DNA of 64,000 nucleotides from Chryseobacterium tagetis (GTDB lineage: Bacteria; Bacteroidota; Bacteroidia; Flavobacteriales; Weeksellaceae): assembly GCF_016735585.2 (NCBI RefSeq), contig NZ_JAERSE020000002.1:372001-436000 (forward strand), written 5' to 3'. Below are positions 34,458 to 44,057 of the stretch, in pieces. A model generated the notes under the pieces. The model did not search any database, was not told where the DNA came from, and was given only the letters and a program-made list of their open reading frames with translations. Both the position numbers and the translations under genes were made by a program. Position 1 is the stretch's first letter. Each line of letters starts with the position of its first letter.

Positions 34458-34640
34458 ATGAGAAAATTATCAAGAAAAGAAACAGCTAAAGTTAATGGCG
34501 GAATCCGCCCAGATCAGTGTTTTTACATTGATGACAATGGTGTAAGAAAAATTGGATGCAGAATTCTTCCTATTGACAATGGAGATGGTACCTGGACTTA
34601 TCCATTAAAAGAATGTGATTCTTGTACAGGTGGTCTATAA
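34458..34640 (+). CDS. Bacteriocin-like small peptide with Gly-Gly leader (60 aa)
   Basis: The leader MRKLSRKETAKVNGG ends in a double glycine; the 45-residue core contains four Cys (RPDQCFY, IGCRI, ECDSCTGGL). This is the leader type used by small secreted peptides of flavobacteria. An upstream in-frame ATG at 34410 would spoil the leader, so I start at 34458. No peptidase-transporter or modification gene is adjacent. The second such gene is at 39032. A strong terminator follows. Confidence 0.7.
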   Translation: MRKLSRKETAKVNGGIRPDQCFYIDDNGVRKIGCRILPIDNGDGTWTYPLKECDSCTGGL

Positions 34641-34645
34641 AATAA

Positions 34646-34680
34646 AGAAAGCAGCTTTTATAAAGCTGCTTTCTGTTTTA
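34646..34680. terminator. Bidirectional terminator
   Basis: Perfect 13-bp arms AGAAAGCAGCTTT (34646-34658) and its complement (34662-34674), with T-rich ends on both strands, between the small peptide and coaX. Confidence 0.85.
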
Positions 34681-35436
34681 TTTATCCTTCCCTAAAAAAT
34701 AAAGTCCTTTCAGGGTATGTAATCTGTCTGCAATATGAATTTTATTCGTCAAAGGCTTATAAACATGAGAAACACCACCTGTTGCTACAACAAAACACTC
34801 ATCATTTACCTCATCATTAATTCGGTCTATAAATCCTTCTACCATTCCCAAAAACCCGTATACCATTCCGCTTTGCATGCAGGTTACGGTATCTAAACCC
34901 AAAACCGATTTCGGCTTTTTTAATTCGATTTCCGGAAGCTGCGCAGTCTGGCTGATTAAGGAATTCAGAGAAGTCACAATTCCCGGAGCGATAATAACTC
35001 CCAAAGTTTCTCCATCTTCAGCAACACAACTTGCAGTAAGCGCTGTTCCAAAATCTAAAATGATCTTTTTACGGCCGGGATATAGATTGTGCGCCGCAAC
35101 AAGATTGGCATAAATATCCGTTCCCATCTGTTTTGACTTCGCCTGAACTTCAGAAGGTGTAGTTCTGTCAACAATGACAGGAGTAACATCATGTATTTTC
35201 TTGATCGCAGAACTCATCACTTTGGTAAGCTGCGGAACAACTGAACCGATGATTACTTTGCTGATTTCTTTAGGTTCAATTTTATAGGTCTGATACAACA
35301 TACTCATTTGAACAAATAGCTCATCTGCCGTTCTGTAAGGTTTTGTATTGATTACCCATGAAACATCACAGTTATCACCATTAAAAAGACCAAATCTTAT
35401 ATTGCTGTTTCCAACGTTTATGACAATTGAATTCAT
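34678..35436 (-). CDS. coaX: Type III pantothenate kinase
   Basis: Phosphorylates pantothenate in the first step of coenzyme A synthesis. The start NVGNSNIRFGLF is the ASKHA phosphate loop (usual DIGNTN), GTDIYAN is the substrate lid region, ILDFGTALTASCV is the second phosphate motif, and VATGG closes the nucleotide site. 252 aa is typical. I set the start at the Met before NSIVINVGN, five codons inside the longest frame. Confidence 0.92.
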   Translation of the reverse strand: MNSIVINVGNSNIRFGLFNGDNCDVSWVINTKPYRTADELFVQMSMLYQTYKIEPKEISKVIIGSVVPQLTKVMSSAIKKIHDVTPVIVDRTTPSEVQAKSKQMGTDIYANLVAAHNLYPGRKKIILDFGTALTASCVAEDGETLGVIIAPGIVTSLNSLISQTAQLPEIELKKPKSVLGLDTVTCMQSGMVYGFLGMVEGFIDRINDEVNDECFVVATGGVSHVYKPLTNKIHIADRLHTLKGLYFLGKDK

Positions 35437-35617
35437 TGATTTATGTTTCAATCTAGCTTTCTTAATAACAGAAAGACCATATTAATTTTCAGGGCCAAAA
35501 TTAATGATTTTTGATAAAAATAAGACTTTATAACTCTTTAAATTAATTCAAAGTTTTCATTTTTTAAAACAATTAATTATATTTAAAGTCACAACCACTC
35601 TAATTGATATAACGGAT

Positions 35618-36220
35618 ATGAAAAAGCTTGCCCTGATATTTTTAATAATGATCAATCTTAGCCTTTATGCCCAAAATAAACCTTCCATTAAAGATATCTA
35701 TCCTGAAATTAAAAAGCAGTCACAAATTGACAAATCGGATAAAACGGTATATAACCTTCTAACAACTTTTTATGAAAAAAATCTTCAGGCTGATCAGGAA
35801 GAAATGACTCCCGAAGACATTCAGCAAATAGAAAGACTGGTTTCTGATCCTTCTACCAAGAACATTCATATTCTTATGCTTTTTCTAATGTATCAGCAGC
35901 ATATTAGCAAAACGGCAGCTGTAGGAAAAGAACCTGATATTGATTTCCAGATCGATACGATGAATATTCTTGAAAGTGAGACAAAAGAAATTTTCGGAAA
36001 AATTCCCGCTATTATTTATATATACAAAGCTGAAGCACTGGAAAGCGGGCACAAAAAAGATGAATCTCAAAATACAGTTGCACAAGGCTTAAAAGAATAT
36101 CCTGATTCAATTCCTCTTAAAGTCTACAGTTATCTTAATACAAAAGATAATGCAATAAAAAACGATCTGATCAAGAATCATTCAAAACACTGGATGGTAC
36201 AGCAGTTTGATATCAAATAA
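35618..36220 (+). CDS. Secreted hypothetical protein (200 aa)
   Basis: Signal peptide of 19 residues ending LYAQ. The mature part is helical, with pairs of helices (for example IYIYKAEALESGHKKDESQN and VAQGLKEYPDSIPLKVYSYL) that resemble TPR units, possibly for protein binding in the periplasm. Family not recognised. Stand-alone gene with a terminator. Confidence 0.7.
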   Translation: MKKLALIFLIMINLSLYAQNKPSIKDIYPEIKKQSQIDKSDKTVYNLLTTFYEKNLQADQEEMTPEDIQQIERLVSDPSTKNIHILMLFLMYQQHISKTAAVGKEPDIDFQIDTMNILESETKEIFGKIPAIIYIYKAEALESGHKKDESQNTVAQGLKEYPDSIPLKVYSYLNTKDNAIKNDLIKNHSKHWMVQQFDIK

Positions 36221-36240
36221 ATTCGTCACTCCAAAAATAA

Positions 36241-36279
36241 AAAGTCTCTGAAAGTATATTTCCAGAGACTTTTTTTATT
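36241..36279. terminator. Terminator between convergent genes
   Basis: AAAGTCTCTG (36241-36250) pairs with CAGAGACTTT (36263-36272), then a T run. Confidence 0.8.
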
Positions 36280-36295
36280 TATTCAAACTTGATAT

Positions 36296-38131
36296 TTATT
36301 TTACTTCTACAACATTATCCTGCAAATTGATATCCGCCATTCTTTGGCTAAAATCAATTCCTAATGCAGACAATTGAGATTTTGTATATGGAATCGTGAT
36401 TGAGTATTCTTTTTGCGTCCAAGGCCAGTACGGCATTGTTTTGAATTCTCCGTAAATGTCTTTTTCTTTCCAAGTATGCGTCATATTCAGTGGAATCTGA
36501 TAGCTTACTATTTTCTTATCAGTTGTCATCACACTAAAGTCAATCGGCATCGGAATTTGGCCGTTATTGACCAAAGTGATGGTGGTAGATTTTGCTTCGT
36601 ATTTTACATCTTTAATTCCATAATCGATCGTCTTTGTGGTATTGATCCAGTAATTCTGGAACCATTTCAAATCCATCCCGGAAACTTTCTGAGCAATGTG
36701 TAAGAAATCTCTGTCAGACGGATGTTTCATACTCCACTGATCATAATATTGCTTTAATGTTTCTGCTAAATTCTGTTCTCCCATAATGTAGCCCAGCTGT
36801 ACCAAGTACAACTCCCCTTTTACATAAGAAGCATATGTGTAAGCTGTTCCATTATCATGATGATCCCCTAGCCAAACTGCGGGTTCTTCGATTCCTTTTT
36901 TAATGAAATTTCTGTAAGCATCCAAAGAATGCGCAAACGGATTTGGAAGATCTTCCGGGAATAAGTGATACATTACATAGTTTTCCGCATAGCTTGTAAA
37001 CCCTTCATCCATCCACGGACGCATTGATTCGTTCGTTGCCAGCATTTGCTGATACCAGGAATGAGCGCCTTCGTGAGCCATTAATCCCATTAATCCTTTA
37101 ATATCTTTTGCCTCTCCTAAAATCATCGTACACATTCCGTATTCCATTCCACCGTCTCCACCTTGGATGAAAGCATAAGTAGGATACACATATTTTCCGA
37201 AATGAGAATTCATCAGCTGGTAATATTTTGTAAGGTAAGGTTGTGCTTCTTCCCAGGCTTTTGTTTTATCATTATTCTGATATACTAAGAAAACTTTCGG
37301 TCCTTGCGGAACATCAAAACTTTTAACCACATAATCTCTATCTGCACTCCATGCAAAATCCAGTATATTTTTCGCAGTCCATTTCCATGTTGCTTTATTT
37401 TTTTCGGCTTTGATTTTTGCATTGGAATCATATCCTTTCACTTCTGTAGGGTTTTCAAGAATTCCTCCAGCTCCTACAACATAATCTTTGTTGATTTTAA
37501 TTGTCACATCAAAATCTGAAAACGGTGCGTGAAACTCTCTTCCTATATAGTCGAATGTTGCCCAACCATCATAATCATATTCTGCGATCTTCGGGTACCA
37601 TTGCGTCATCGTCATATCAACTCCTTCCCTGTTATTCCTTCCGCTTCTTCTGATCTGTTGAGGAATCACAGCATCCCAATCCATTGTGAATACGGTGGTT
37701 GAATTGGGCTTAATGGGTTCCGCCAGATATACTTTCATAATGGTTTCCTGAACTTCAAACTTCAATGTTTTTCCGTTTTGCTTAATCCAGTGAATATTTT
37801 GCGCTCCTTCCTGATCTTTCGGAATAGAAGCCAGTCTTGAAATTCCGTCTTTCTGCAATCTTGAGTCCCCGTTTTTTCCTTGTCCGGCAACTCTCTGATC
37901 CATCATAGAATTAGGTTTAAAGGCATTCCAATACAAATGGAAATAAACGACATTAAGTTCGTCCGGTGAATTATTAGTATATTCTAAAGTCTGATTTCCT
38001 TGGTAAGTAAATTTTTCAGCGTTCACATCAATATCCATCTTGTACTTCGCACTCTGCTGATAATAAGCTCCTTGTTGAGCATGAAATTGTGAAATTATAA
38101 ACGCAAATAGGATTGCAACCGATTTTTTCAT
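36296..38131 (-). CDS. M1 family zinc metallopeptidase, secreted
   Basis: 611 aa with a 19-residue signal peptide ending FHAQ. HEGAH at 353-357 and the downstream DEGF (Glu376) make the M1 zinc site HExxH-x18-E. GGMEY at 327-331 takes the place of the exopeptidase motif GAMEN, so substrate preference may deviate from classical aminopeptidases. A beta-sandwich precedes the catalytic domain, as in Bacteroidota M1 relatives of leukotriene A4 hydrolase. Periplasmic peptide degradation is the likely role. Confidence 0.88.
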   Translation of the reverse strand: MKKSVAILFAFIISQFHAQQGAYYQQSAKYKMDIDVNAEKFTYQGNQTLEYTNNSPDELNVVYFHLYWNAFKPNSMMDQRVAGQGKNGDSRLQKDGISRLASIPKDQEGAQNIHWIKQNGKTLKFEVQETIMKVYLAEPIKPNSTTVFTMDWDAVIPQQIRRSGRNNREGVDMTMTQWYPKIAEYDYDGWATFDYIGREFHAPFSDFDVTIKINKDYVVGAGGILENPTEVKGYDSNAKIKAEKNKATWKWTAKNILDFAWSADRDYVVKSFDVPQGPKVFLVYQNNDKTKAWEEAQPYLTKYYQLMNSHFGKYVYPTYAFIQGGDGGMEYGMCTMILGEAKDIKGLMGLMAHEGAHSWYQQMLATNESMRPWMDEGFTSYAENYVMYHLFPEDLPNPFAHSLDAYRNFIKKGIEEPAVWLGDHHDNGTAYTYASYVKGELYLVQLGYIMGEQNLAETLKQYYDQWSMKHPSDRDFLHIAQKVSGMDLKWFQNYWINTTKTIDYGIKDVKYEAKSTTITLVNNGQIPMPIDFSVMTTDKKIVSYQIPLNMTHTWKEKDIYGEFKTMPYWPWTQKEYSITIPYTKSQLSALGIDFSQRMADINLQDNVVEVK

Positions 38132-38330
38132 TTAAAATTTTTTATTTTTTCTAAAGGTATGTATTTTTAGTAATAACCTCAAATAATGAAGTATTGTAGA
38201 GGTTTCGTTCTTATTATATCGTTTTTAGATTGATTTTATCTTATTTGTTAAATATTATCTCGCGGATTTTTGCAGATAGCGCAGATTTTTTGATTCAAGC
38301 ATCTGTACAATTTGACTGATCTTCTAGAAA

Positions 38331-38798
38331 TTAAGTATTCAATAGTTTTTTAATTAAAGTGATCTGTCCCAAATGATAATATGCATGCTCAATTATTCCG
38401 TCAATATTCCTTAAATAGGTTCCATATTTTTCATTAACGAAGCCTTCATTCATTTTAGAATCGGGCATTTGTTCTAGCAAATTGGCAAATTTCTCAGAAT
38501 CACTCCAAAGCTTATTTAGAAGTTCTTCCCATTGTTGCTGAGACTCAATAGGCGGAAGATCAAAACTATATTTATCCCTAATTTCCAGATCACCTTCTTC
38601 AAAAACATTAATTAACCCTGCAATATAATAATCGATATGAAACGTAAGCATGGCAATCGTATTCAAAGAACCAACTTTTGTATTTGCCTGTTCCCAAGTA
38701 ACATCTTTTAACTTATCTTTAAAATTGGTATTGGCAATCCATAAACCATCCAGCATGACTTCTCTGAATCTTTTGGCTAATTGCGATGTTGAACTCAT
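38331..38798 (-). CDS. DinB family protein
   Basis: 155 aa four-helix-bundle protein. FHIDYYIAGL and HAYYHLGQI carry two of the conserved metal-binding His positions of the DinB/YfiT fold. These proteins may be metal-dependent thiol transferases; the substrate is unknown. Monocistronic. Upstream, between 38132 and 38330, there is only a CGCAGATT-type repeat near 38261-38290. Confidence 0.8.
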   Translation of the reverse strand: MSSTSQLAKRFREVMLDGLWIANTNFKDKLKDVTWEQANTKVGSLNTIAMLTFHIDYYIAGLINVFEEGDLEIRDKYSFDLPPIESQQQWEELLNKLWSDSEKFANLLEQMPDSKMNEGFVNEKYGTYLRNIDGIIEHAYYHLGQITLIKKLLNT

Positions 38799-39031
38799 TG
38801 TTTTTTTAATTTTTTTAAAGATAAGAAATTAAGATTTTTTTTATCAATTCTTGAATGATAGTTTATACAACTACTTTTCAAAATCGCATTTTAACTTAAA
38901 TTGGAATTAGATTAGTCGAAAATTAATTAAAATATTTGGAAAATATATAGGATTATATTACATTCGTTATAAACAAATACAAGCGCAACCGAAAAGCTTA
39001 TAGAGTAGGAAAAATCAAATCAAATTTTATT

Positions 39032-39247
39032 ATGAAAAACTTAAGAAAACTTTCAAGAGAAACTTTAAAAAATGTTAATGGGGCTTATCAAATACTTGAT
39101 TGTTCAAAATGGGAGGAGCAAACTAGAACAATGGAGTGTCTAAGACAACAACCTGGATTTATCTCTTGTATTTCTTATTATAGCGATAATGCTATTGGGT
39201 GTAATGAAGGACAGACTTGTATTAATGGAAATTGCGTTAATAATTAA
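39032..39247 (+). CDS. Bacteriocin-like small peptide with leader (71 aa)
   Basis: The leader MKNLRKLSRETLKNVNGA matches the Gly-Gly-type leader of the peptide at 34458, though the second glycine is Ala. The core is Cys-rich (six Cys in CSKWEE, ECLRQ, SCISYY, GCNEGQTCINGNC), which suggests disulphides. The family of leader-bearing flavobacterial peptides is known; its function is unsettled. No export gene is adjacent. The intergenic DNA at 38799-39031 has no evident feature. Confidence 0.65.
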   Translation: MKNLRKLSRETLKNVNGAYQILDCSKWEEQTRTMECLRQQPGFISCISYYSDNAIGCNEGQTCINGNCVNN

Positions 39248-39317
39248 ATAAACTTCCCATTTACCTATTAACTATTTTTCAAATAACAGAGAAGGATTAA
39301 TCTTCTTTGATAAGAAG

Positions 39318-39375
39318 ATTTCAAATAATATTAAACCTCTAATGAAAACATTAGAGGTTTAATATTATTTGAAAT
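39318..39375. terminator. Very long perfect hairpin between convergent genes
   Basis: Two perfect 27-nt arms (39318-39344 and 39349-39375) around an AAAA loop. The right arm ends 8 nt before the opposite gene's stop. Much longer than other terminators here. Confidence 0.85.
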
Positions 39376-39382
39376 CAACAAA

Positions 39383-41074
39383 TTATTTTTTAGCAGAAGT
39401 TTCTTTCTTTCCGCTTTGTAAGATCTTTTCTAAGATTCTTAAAGTAATAAGATATGTTGGTTTCACCCCTGTTAATCCTAAGCCACCAGAAGAAAGTGTA
39501 CTTCCTGTTTCTAAAGGATTATCTGAAGCGTAATACGCATACATTACAAACAGATCCGGTGAAATATGATGTCTGATTTTAGAAGCTACCTGAATTGCTT
39601 TTTGGTAATGCGCTCCTTCCATTTCAAGACCGATCGCTTTCCATGAAGTATTCATGAAATAAGATAGAATATCTCTGTTTTGAAGTGAAGTTCCTAAAAC
39701 CGTAATCATTGGTCCCTCGAAAGCTTTCAGCTCATCATCGTGGAAATCTGCCAATTTCAAAGCATTTTCAAAAGGATAGTTATCTGCCGTCCCTTCAAAA
39801 ATATGTGAAGTCGGAATCATGATATCTCCTTTACCTCCCGCAAGAATTCCCGCTTTCCCCATAATGGAAACTGATTTCACTTTCATCATGTACACTTCTC
39901 CTTTATGTTCGTAAGGTCTCAGTAATTCGTCCATTACTTCATAAGCCTGTTCTCCGAAAGCATAATCAAAAACCATGATTACATCATCTCCTCCAAATTT
40001 AATATCGTGGAAAGGAGTGCTTTTAAGATTCGTTTTACTTAGGTCAATGATCTGAACATCAATATTACTTCCGCTCTTATCATTAATATAGATCATTCCT
40101 TCTTCCAAAGCGTATTTTGAAACCTTGTCGCGAAGTTCTTTTTTATCAGAAATTTCTCCGTACAGTTTGTAATCTACTTCTTTGTGATCTTTTTTCTTTA
40201 AAGCATCGTTAGCATACAGCATATTTTTCACAGAGTGCATATTTGCAGAAATAATATGTAGCGGACGCATATGAAGATTGTTTTCAAATAAAACTTCTTT
40301 CACTTTATCTGCCCATTTTTCACCGAAATAGTGATGCCCTACTCTTTCCTTTAAAATAGCACTGAAATGAATCTCTCTCTCTCTCGTCTGTTTTGCATCT
40401 TCCAGGCTTACTTTTGCCAGATTGTAAATGATTTTAAATAACCGGTCAGGATTATGATCATCTCCAAAAGTATTATAAGCCGTTAATGTCTCTTCAAAAG
40501 TTCTTCCAATTAAAGAAGATAAATGAATCAAAGCAACTTCTTTTTCCTTTCTGCTGAATTTCTTTTCGCCTTTTACGACTTCTTCAATAATTTTAAAAGC
40601 ACGTGTCGGTTTCCAGTTCTCGTCCTGTATGAACGACAGATTACGGATTTTATCCGCTTCTATAAATAAGAATGTTAAATGTGTAAGAATATCATAGATC
40701 TCAGAACGTCCCAAAAGAACTTCAATATTCATCTGGTGCTCATCGATTCTATAGCAGTTTCTTCTTCTCTTTTTAGGTACAATGGGTTCGAAACTTCCTT
40801 TATCAAAACCTTCATCCGATGTCAGATGAATAAAAGCACATTCTTCAATTCCCTCCGGAAGCCTGTCTAATACATACATCAACCCATCCAGCTCCACTTT
40901 ACTAGGAATACTCATAGTTCCGTAAATCTCAGGATTGATGGTCTTCAACAAACTTCTGATACTCTCCCCCGAAACACCGGCAGGTTTAAAAAAACCTCTG
41001 TAAAAGAGGTGTCTCATAGAAATATACAATCTTTCAATTGCTTCCGTTGTTTCTCTTGCTCTAGAATTTGTCAT
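39383..41074 (-). CDS. DUF6909-like protein with nucleoside-phosphorylase-like C-terminal half
   Basis: About 563 aa. The C-terminal half has KSVSIMGKAGILAGGKGD, GPMITVLGTSLQNRDI, AIGLEMEGAHY and YASDNPLETGSTLSSGG, which resemble the purine-binding parts of nucleoside phosphorylases/AMP nucleosidases (the GLEMEG motif sits at the nucleobase/ribose site). The N-terminal 300 residues are helical and not recognised. This looks like the Bacteroidota-specific protein called DUF6909, but that name is from memory. The start at Met 41074 (TNSRARETTEAIE) is preferred over an upstream Met 13 codons earlier. Confidence 0.75.
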   Translation of the reverse strand: MTNSRARETTEAIERLYISMRHLFYRGFFKPAGVSGESIRSLLKTINPEIYGTMSIPSKVELDGLMYVLDRLPEGIEECAFIHLTSDEGFDKGSFEPIVPKKRRRNCYRIDEHQMNIEVLLGRSEIYDILTHLTFLFIEADKIRNLSFIQDENWKPTRAFKIIEEVVKGEKKFSRKEKEVALIHLSSLIGRTFEETLTAYNTFGDDHNPDRLFKIIYNLAKVSLEDAKQTREREIHFSAILKERVGHHYFGEKWADKVKEVLFENNLHMRPLHIISANMHSVKNMLYANDALKKKDHKEVDYKLYGEISDKKELRDKVSKYALEEGMIYINDKSGSNIDVQIIDLSKTNLKSTPFHDIKFGGDDVIMVFDYAFGEQAYEVMDELLRPYEHKGEVYMMKVKSVSIMGKAGILAGGKGDIMIPTSHIFEGTADNYPFENALKLADFHDDELKAFEGPMITVLGTSLQNRDILSYFMNTSWKAIGLEMEGAHYQKAIQVASKIRHHISPDLFVMYAYYASDNPLETGSTLSSGGLGLTGVKPTYLITLRILEKILQSGKKETSAKK

Positions 41075-41336
41075 AAAATAAATTTCACACAAATATACAA
41101 AATCTACGCTCAACTTAGTTTAAGTATCTTTTAACAAACGATTTAATATAATATTTTAAACTACTATCGTTCTCATGGAGAAAGATTTTCTTTTTACATT
41201 CTTATAAGAAGCTATTTCCCGCTTTCTGCTATATCTTTTTTGCCCTATATTTCCCACAGCAAAAAAGGATGTCGCGGCAATCGGGGCTAGGATTACAATG
41301 TTTAATTTCTGGATTTGAAAAACATCCACAAAGTTT

Positions 41337-41411
41337 GTCATGCTGGAAGCATCTAAGCACGAATCTTTCCATCTTTTTCCTAATACTATATTTAGATTCC
41401 TGCGGAATGAC
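41337..41411. repeat. 75-bp palindromic intergenic repeat, copy C
   Basis: Left end GTCATGCTGGAAGCATCTA, right end AGATTCCTGCGGAATGAC, imperfect inverted copies. Shares the CTAATACTATAT core and the GACAAACTGT flank with copy A at 2761. Confidence 0.65.
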
Positions 41412-41680
41412 AAACTGTATGGAAATTACTGCACTTAAGAGACTCTTCGCTTCATTCAGAAGACAATGCAAAAAAAATTACAATCCAACAATATAAATTC
41501 GTAAATTGTATCATATAATATATATACCTATTAATGTTTTTTTAAATAAAAAAGATTCAATTTCAAGCCTTGAATCCATTTCACCCCTCTCAAAAACCAA
41601 ATTACCGTTTAAAATTTAGTTAAATCACCAAACACCCCTTAAATTTTTAGGGTAAAAAATTTTTCGATTCATTTTTTTCG

Positions 41681-41688
41681 TAAATTTG
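41681..41688 (+). promoter_or_regulatory. -7 box of glutamine synthetase promoter
   Basis: TAAATTTG, 22 nt before the ATG. Confidence 0.55.
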
Positions 41689-41710
41689 CCTCGTAAAAAT
41701 TAAATCTAAT

Positions 41711-43906
41711 ATGTCAACTTTAAGATTCAAAGCGCTAGAAACTTTACCATTCAAGGACTTTAGAAGAGATAATTCTGTTGAAGTTCCTGTAAAATTGTCA
41801 GAATTATTCTGTCAGAATGTTTTCTCAGAAGAAACAATGAGAGAATATTTAACGAAAGAAGCATTCCAATCTATTTTGGATGCAATGAAAAAAGGAACTA
41901 AAATCCAAAGACACATTGCAGACCAGGTAGCGGTAGCAATGAAAGACTGGGCAATGAGCAAAGGAGTGACTCACTACACGCACTGGTTTCAGCCATTGAC
42001 AGGTACAACTGCAGAAAAACACGATTCTTTCTTCACTCCAATCGAAGGAGGCAGAGCCATCGAAAGATTCAGCGGAAACTTATTGATTCAGCAGGAACCG
42101 GATGCATCTTCTTTCCCGAATGGTGGTATCAGAAACACTTTCGAAGCAAGAGGTTATACAGCTTGGGATCCTACATCTCCGGCATTCATCATGGGAACTA
42201 CACTTTGTATTCCTTCAATTTTCATCTCTTATACAGGAGAAACTTTAGATTATAAAGCACCTCTTTTAAGAGCATTGAATGCGGTAGACGAAGCTGCAAC
42301 CAACGTAATGCAGTATTTCGACAAAAACGTAACAAAAGTAACTCCTACTTTAGGTTGGGAGCAAGAATATTTCCTGGTTGATTCAGCATTGTATCAATCT
42401 CGTCCGGATTTAGTTTTAACTGGTAAAACTTTATTAGGACATTCTCCTGCAAAAGGGCAGCAATTAGATGACCATTATTTCGGTTCAATTCCTACAAGAG
42501 TAATGAATTTCATGAAAGAGTTGGAAATCGAATGTATGAAATTGGGTATTCCAGTTACAACAAGACACAACGAGGTAGCTCCAAACCAATTCGAGTTAGC
42601 TCCAATGTTTGAAGAGGTAAACGTTGCAGTAGACCACAACTCTTTGTTGATGGATGTAATGGCAAGAATCGCTCACAGACATCATTTCCATATTTTATTC
42701 CACGAAAAACCATTCGCAGGAGTAAACGGAAGCGGAAAGCACAACAACTGGTCTTTAGCAACTGATACTGGTGAAAACTTATTAAGCCCAGGAAAAAATC
42801 CTAAGAAAAACTTACAGTTCTTAACGTTCTTCGTGAATACAATTAAAGCAGTTCACGAATATGCTGACCTTTTAAGAGCAAGTATCGCATCTGCAAGTAA
42901 CGACCACAGATTGGGTGCAAACGAAGCTCCGCCGGCAATTATTTCGGTATTTATCGGAAGTCAGTTGTTCAGAGTATTGGAAGAACTAGAGAAAGTAACA
43001 GAAGGAAAACTTTCACCAGACGAAAAAACAGATTTAAAACTAAATGTAGTTGGAAAAATTCCTGAAATTTTGTTGGATAACACTGACAGAAACAGAACTT
43101 CTCCATTTGCATTTACAGGAAATAAATTCGAGATCAGAGCGGTAGGTTCGGCTGCAAACTGCGCAGAATCTATGACTGTAATGAACACCATCGCTGCAAA
43201 ACAATTAATGGACTTCAAAAAGGAAGTGGATGCATTAATTGAAACAGGTCTTAAGAAAGACGAAGCGATCTTCAACGTATTGAGAGAATACATCAAACAG
43301 TGTAAAAACATCATGTTTGAAGGTGACGGATATTCTGATGACTGGGCAAAAGAAGCTAAAAAGAGAGGTTTGAACAACCTGAAAACCACTCCGGAAGCTC
43401 TTAAGCAGGAAATGGATAAAAAATTCCTAGATCTTTACGAAGAAATCGGAGTTTTCACGCACAGAGAAGTTGAAGCAAGAAACGAAATCAAGTTAGAAAA
43501 ATATTCTACGGTTATCGATATTGAGGCAAGAGTGTTAAGTGATATCGCAAGAAACCACATCATTCCTTCTGCTTTAAATTATCAGAACAGATTGATCGAG
43601 AACGTAAAAGGTCTTAAAGAAATTTTCGGAGATAAAGAATTCAAATCTTTAGCTAAAGAGCAAATGAGCTTAATTACAAGCATCTCTGAAAACGTATCTA
43701 AAATCAAATTAGGGGTTGAAGATCTGATCAAAGCCAGAGAAGCAGCAAAAGCAGTATCAGACAGCCAAAAGCAGGCAGAAACATACTGCAACAAAGTAAA
43801 ACCTCTATTCGATGTAATCAGAGATGCTTCTGATGATCTTGAAATGATGGTAGATGATGAACTTTGGCCAATGACAAAATACAGAGAAATGTTGTTTACA
43901 AAATAA
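41711..43906 (+). CDS. glnN: Glutamine synthetase type III
   Basis: Joins ammonia to glutamate using ATP. The 731-residue length and motifs place it in GSIII: HYTHWFQPLTG, GWEQEYFLVD, NEVAPNQFELAPM, NGSGKHNNWSLATD and NRTSPFAFTGNKFEIRA (metal/glutamate and ATP sites). A C-terminal helical segment (about 640-731) completes the long chain. GSIII is the common form in Bacteroidota. Stand-alone gene with its own promoter and terminator. Confidence 0.95.
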   Translation: MSTLRFKALETLPFKDFRRDNSVEVPVKLSELFCQNVFSEETMREYLTKEAFQSILDAMKKGTKIQRHIADQVAVAMKDWAMSKGVTHYTHWFQPLTGTTAEKHDSFFTPIEGGRAIERFSGNLLIQQEPDASSFPNGGIRNTFEARGYTAWDPTSPAFIMGTTLCIPSIFISYTGETLDYKAPLLRALNAVDEAATNVMQYFDKNVTKVTPTLGWEQEYFLVDSALYQSRPDLVLTGKTLLGHSPAKGQQLDDHYFGSIPTRVMNFMKELEIECMKLGIPVTTRHNEVAPNQFELAPMFEEVNVAVDHNSLLMDVMARIAHRHHFHILFHEKPFAGVNGSGKHNNWSLATDTGENLLSPGKNPKKNLQFLTFFVNTIKAVHEYADLLRASIASASNDHRLGANEAPPAIISVFIGSQLFRVLEELEKVTEGKLSPDEKTDLKLNVVGKIPEILLDNTDRNRTSPFAFTGNKFEIRAVGSAANCAESMTVMNTIAAKQLMDFKKEVDALIETGLKKDEAIFNVLREYIKQCKNIMFEGDGYSDDWAKEAKKRGLNNLKTTPEALKQEMDKKFLDLYEEIGVFTHREVEARNEIKLEKYSTVIDIEARVLSDIARNHIIPSALNYQNRLIENVKGLKEIFGDKEFKSLAKEQMSLITSISENVSKIKLGVEDLIKAREAAKAVSDSQKQAETYCNKVKPLFDVIRDASDDLEMMVDDELWPMTKYREMLFTK

Positions 43907-43930
43907 CATTTGTAAAGTTCCATATTAGTC

Positions 43931-43965
43931 AAGCTTTCCGGTATTTTCCCGGGAAGCTTTTTTAT
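43931..43965 (+). terminator. Terminator after glutamine synthetase
   Basis: AAGCTTTCCGG pairs with CCGGGAAGCTT (one G-U), then a T run. Confidence 0.75.
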
Positions 43966-44057
43966 TTTTTAACACAGCTGAAAATTAGAGTTTTAAATCT
44001 TCAGTATTGATTAACAAAGGAAATCCGATTTATTTTGTTAAAGAATCTTAATAAAAA

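Larger units (their letters stand above)
41075..41710. other. Long intergenic region upstream of glutamine synthetase
   Basis: About 630 nt without a convincing gene; short frames on both strands overlap a repeat. It contains the 75-bp palindromic repeat at 41337-41411 and a -7 box for the synthetase gene at 41681-41688. Nothing else seen. Confidence 0.6.

Noticed and set aside
41156..41496. Overlapping 75-85 aa ORFs in the gap before glutamine synthetase
   Set aside because: Frames on both strands over the 75-bp repeat, no conserved motif.
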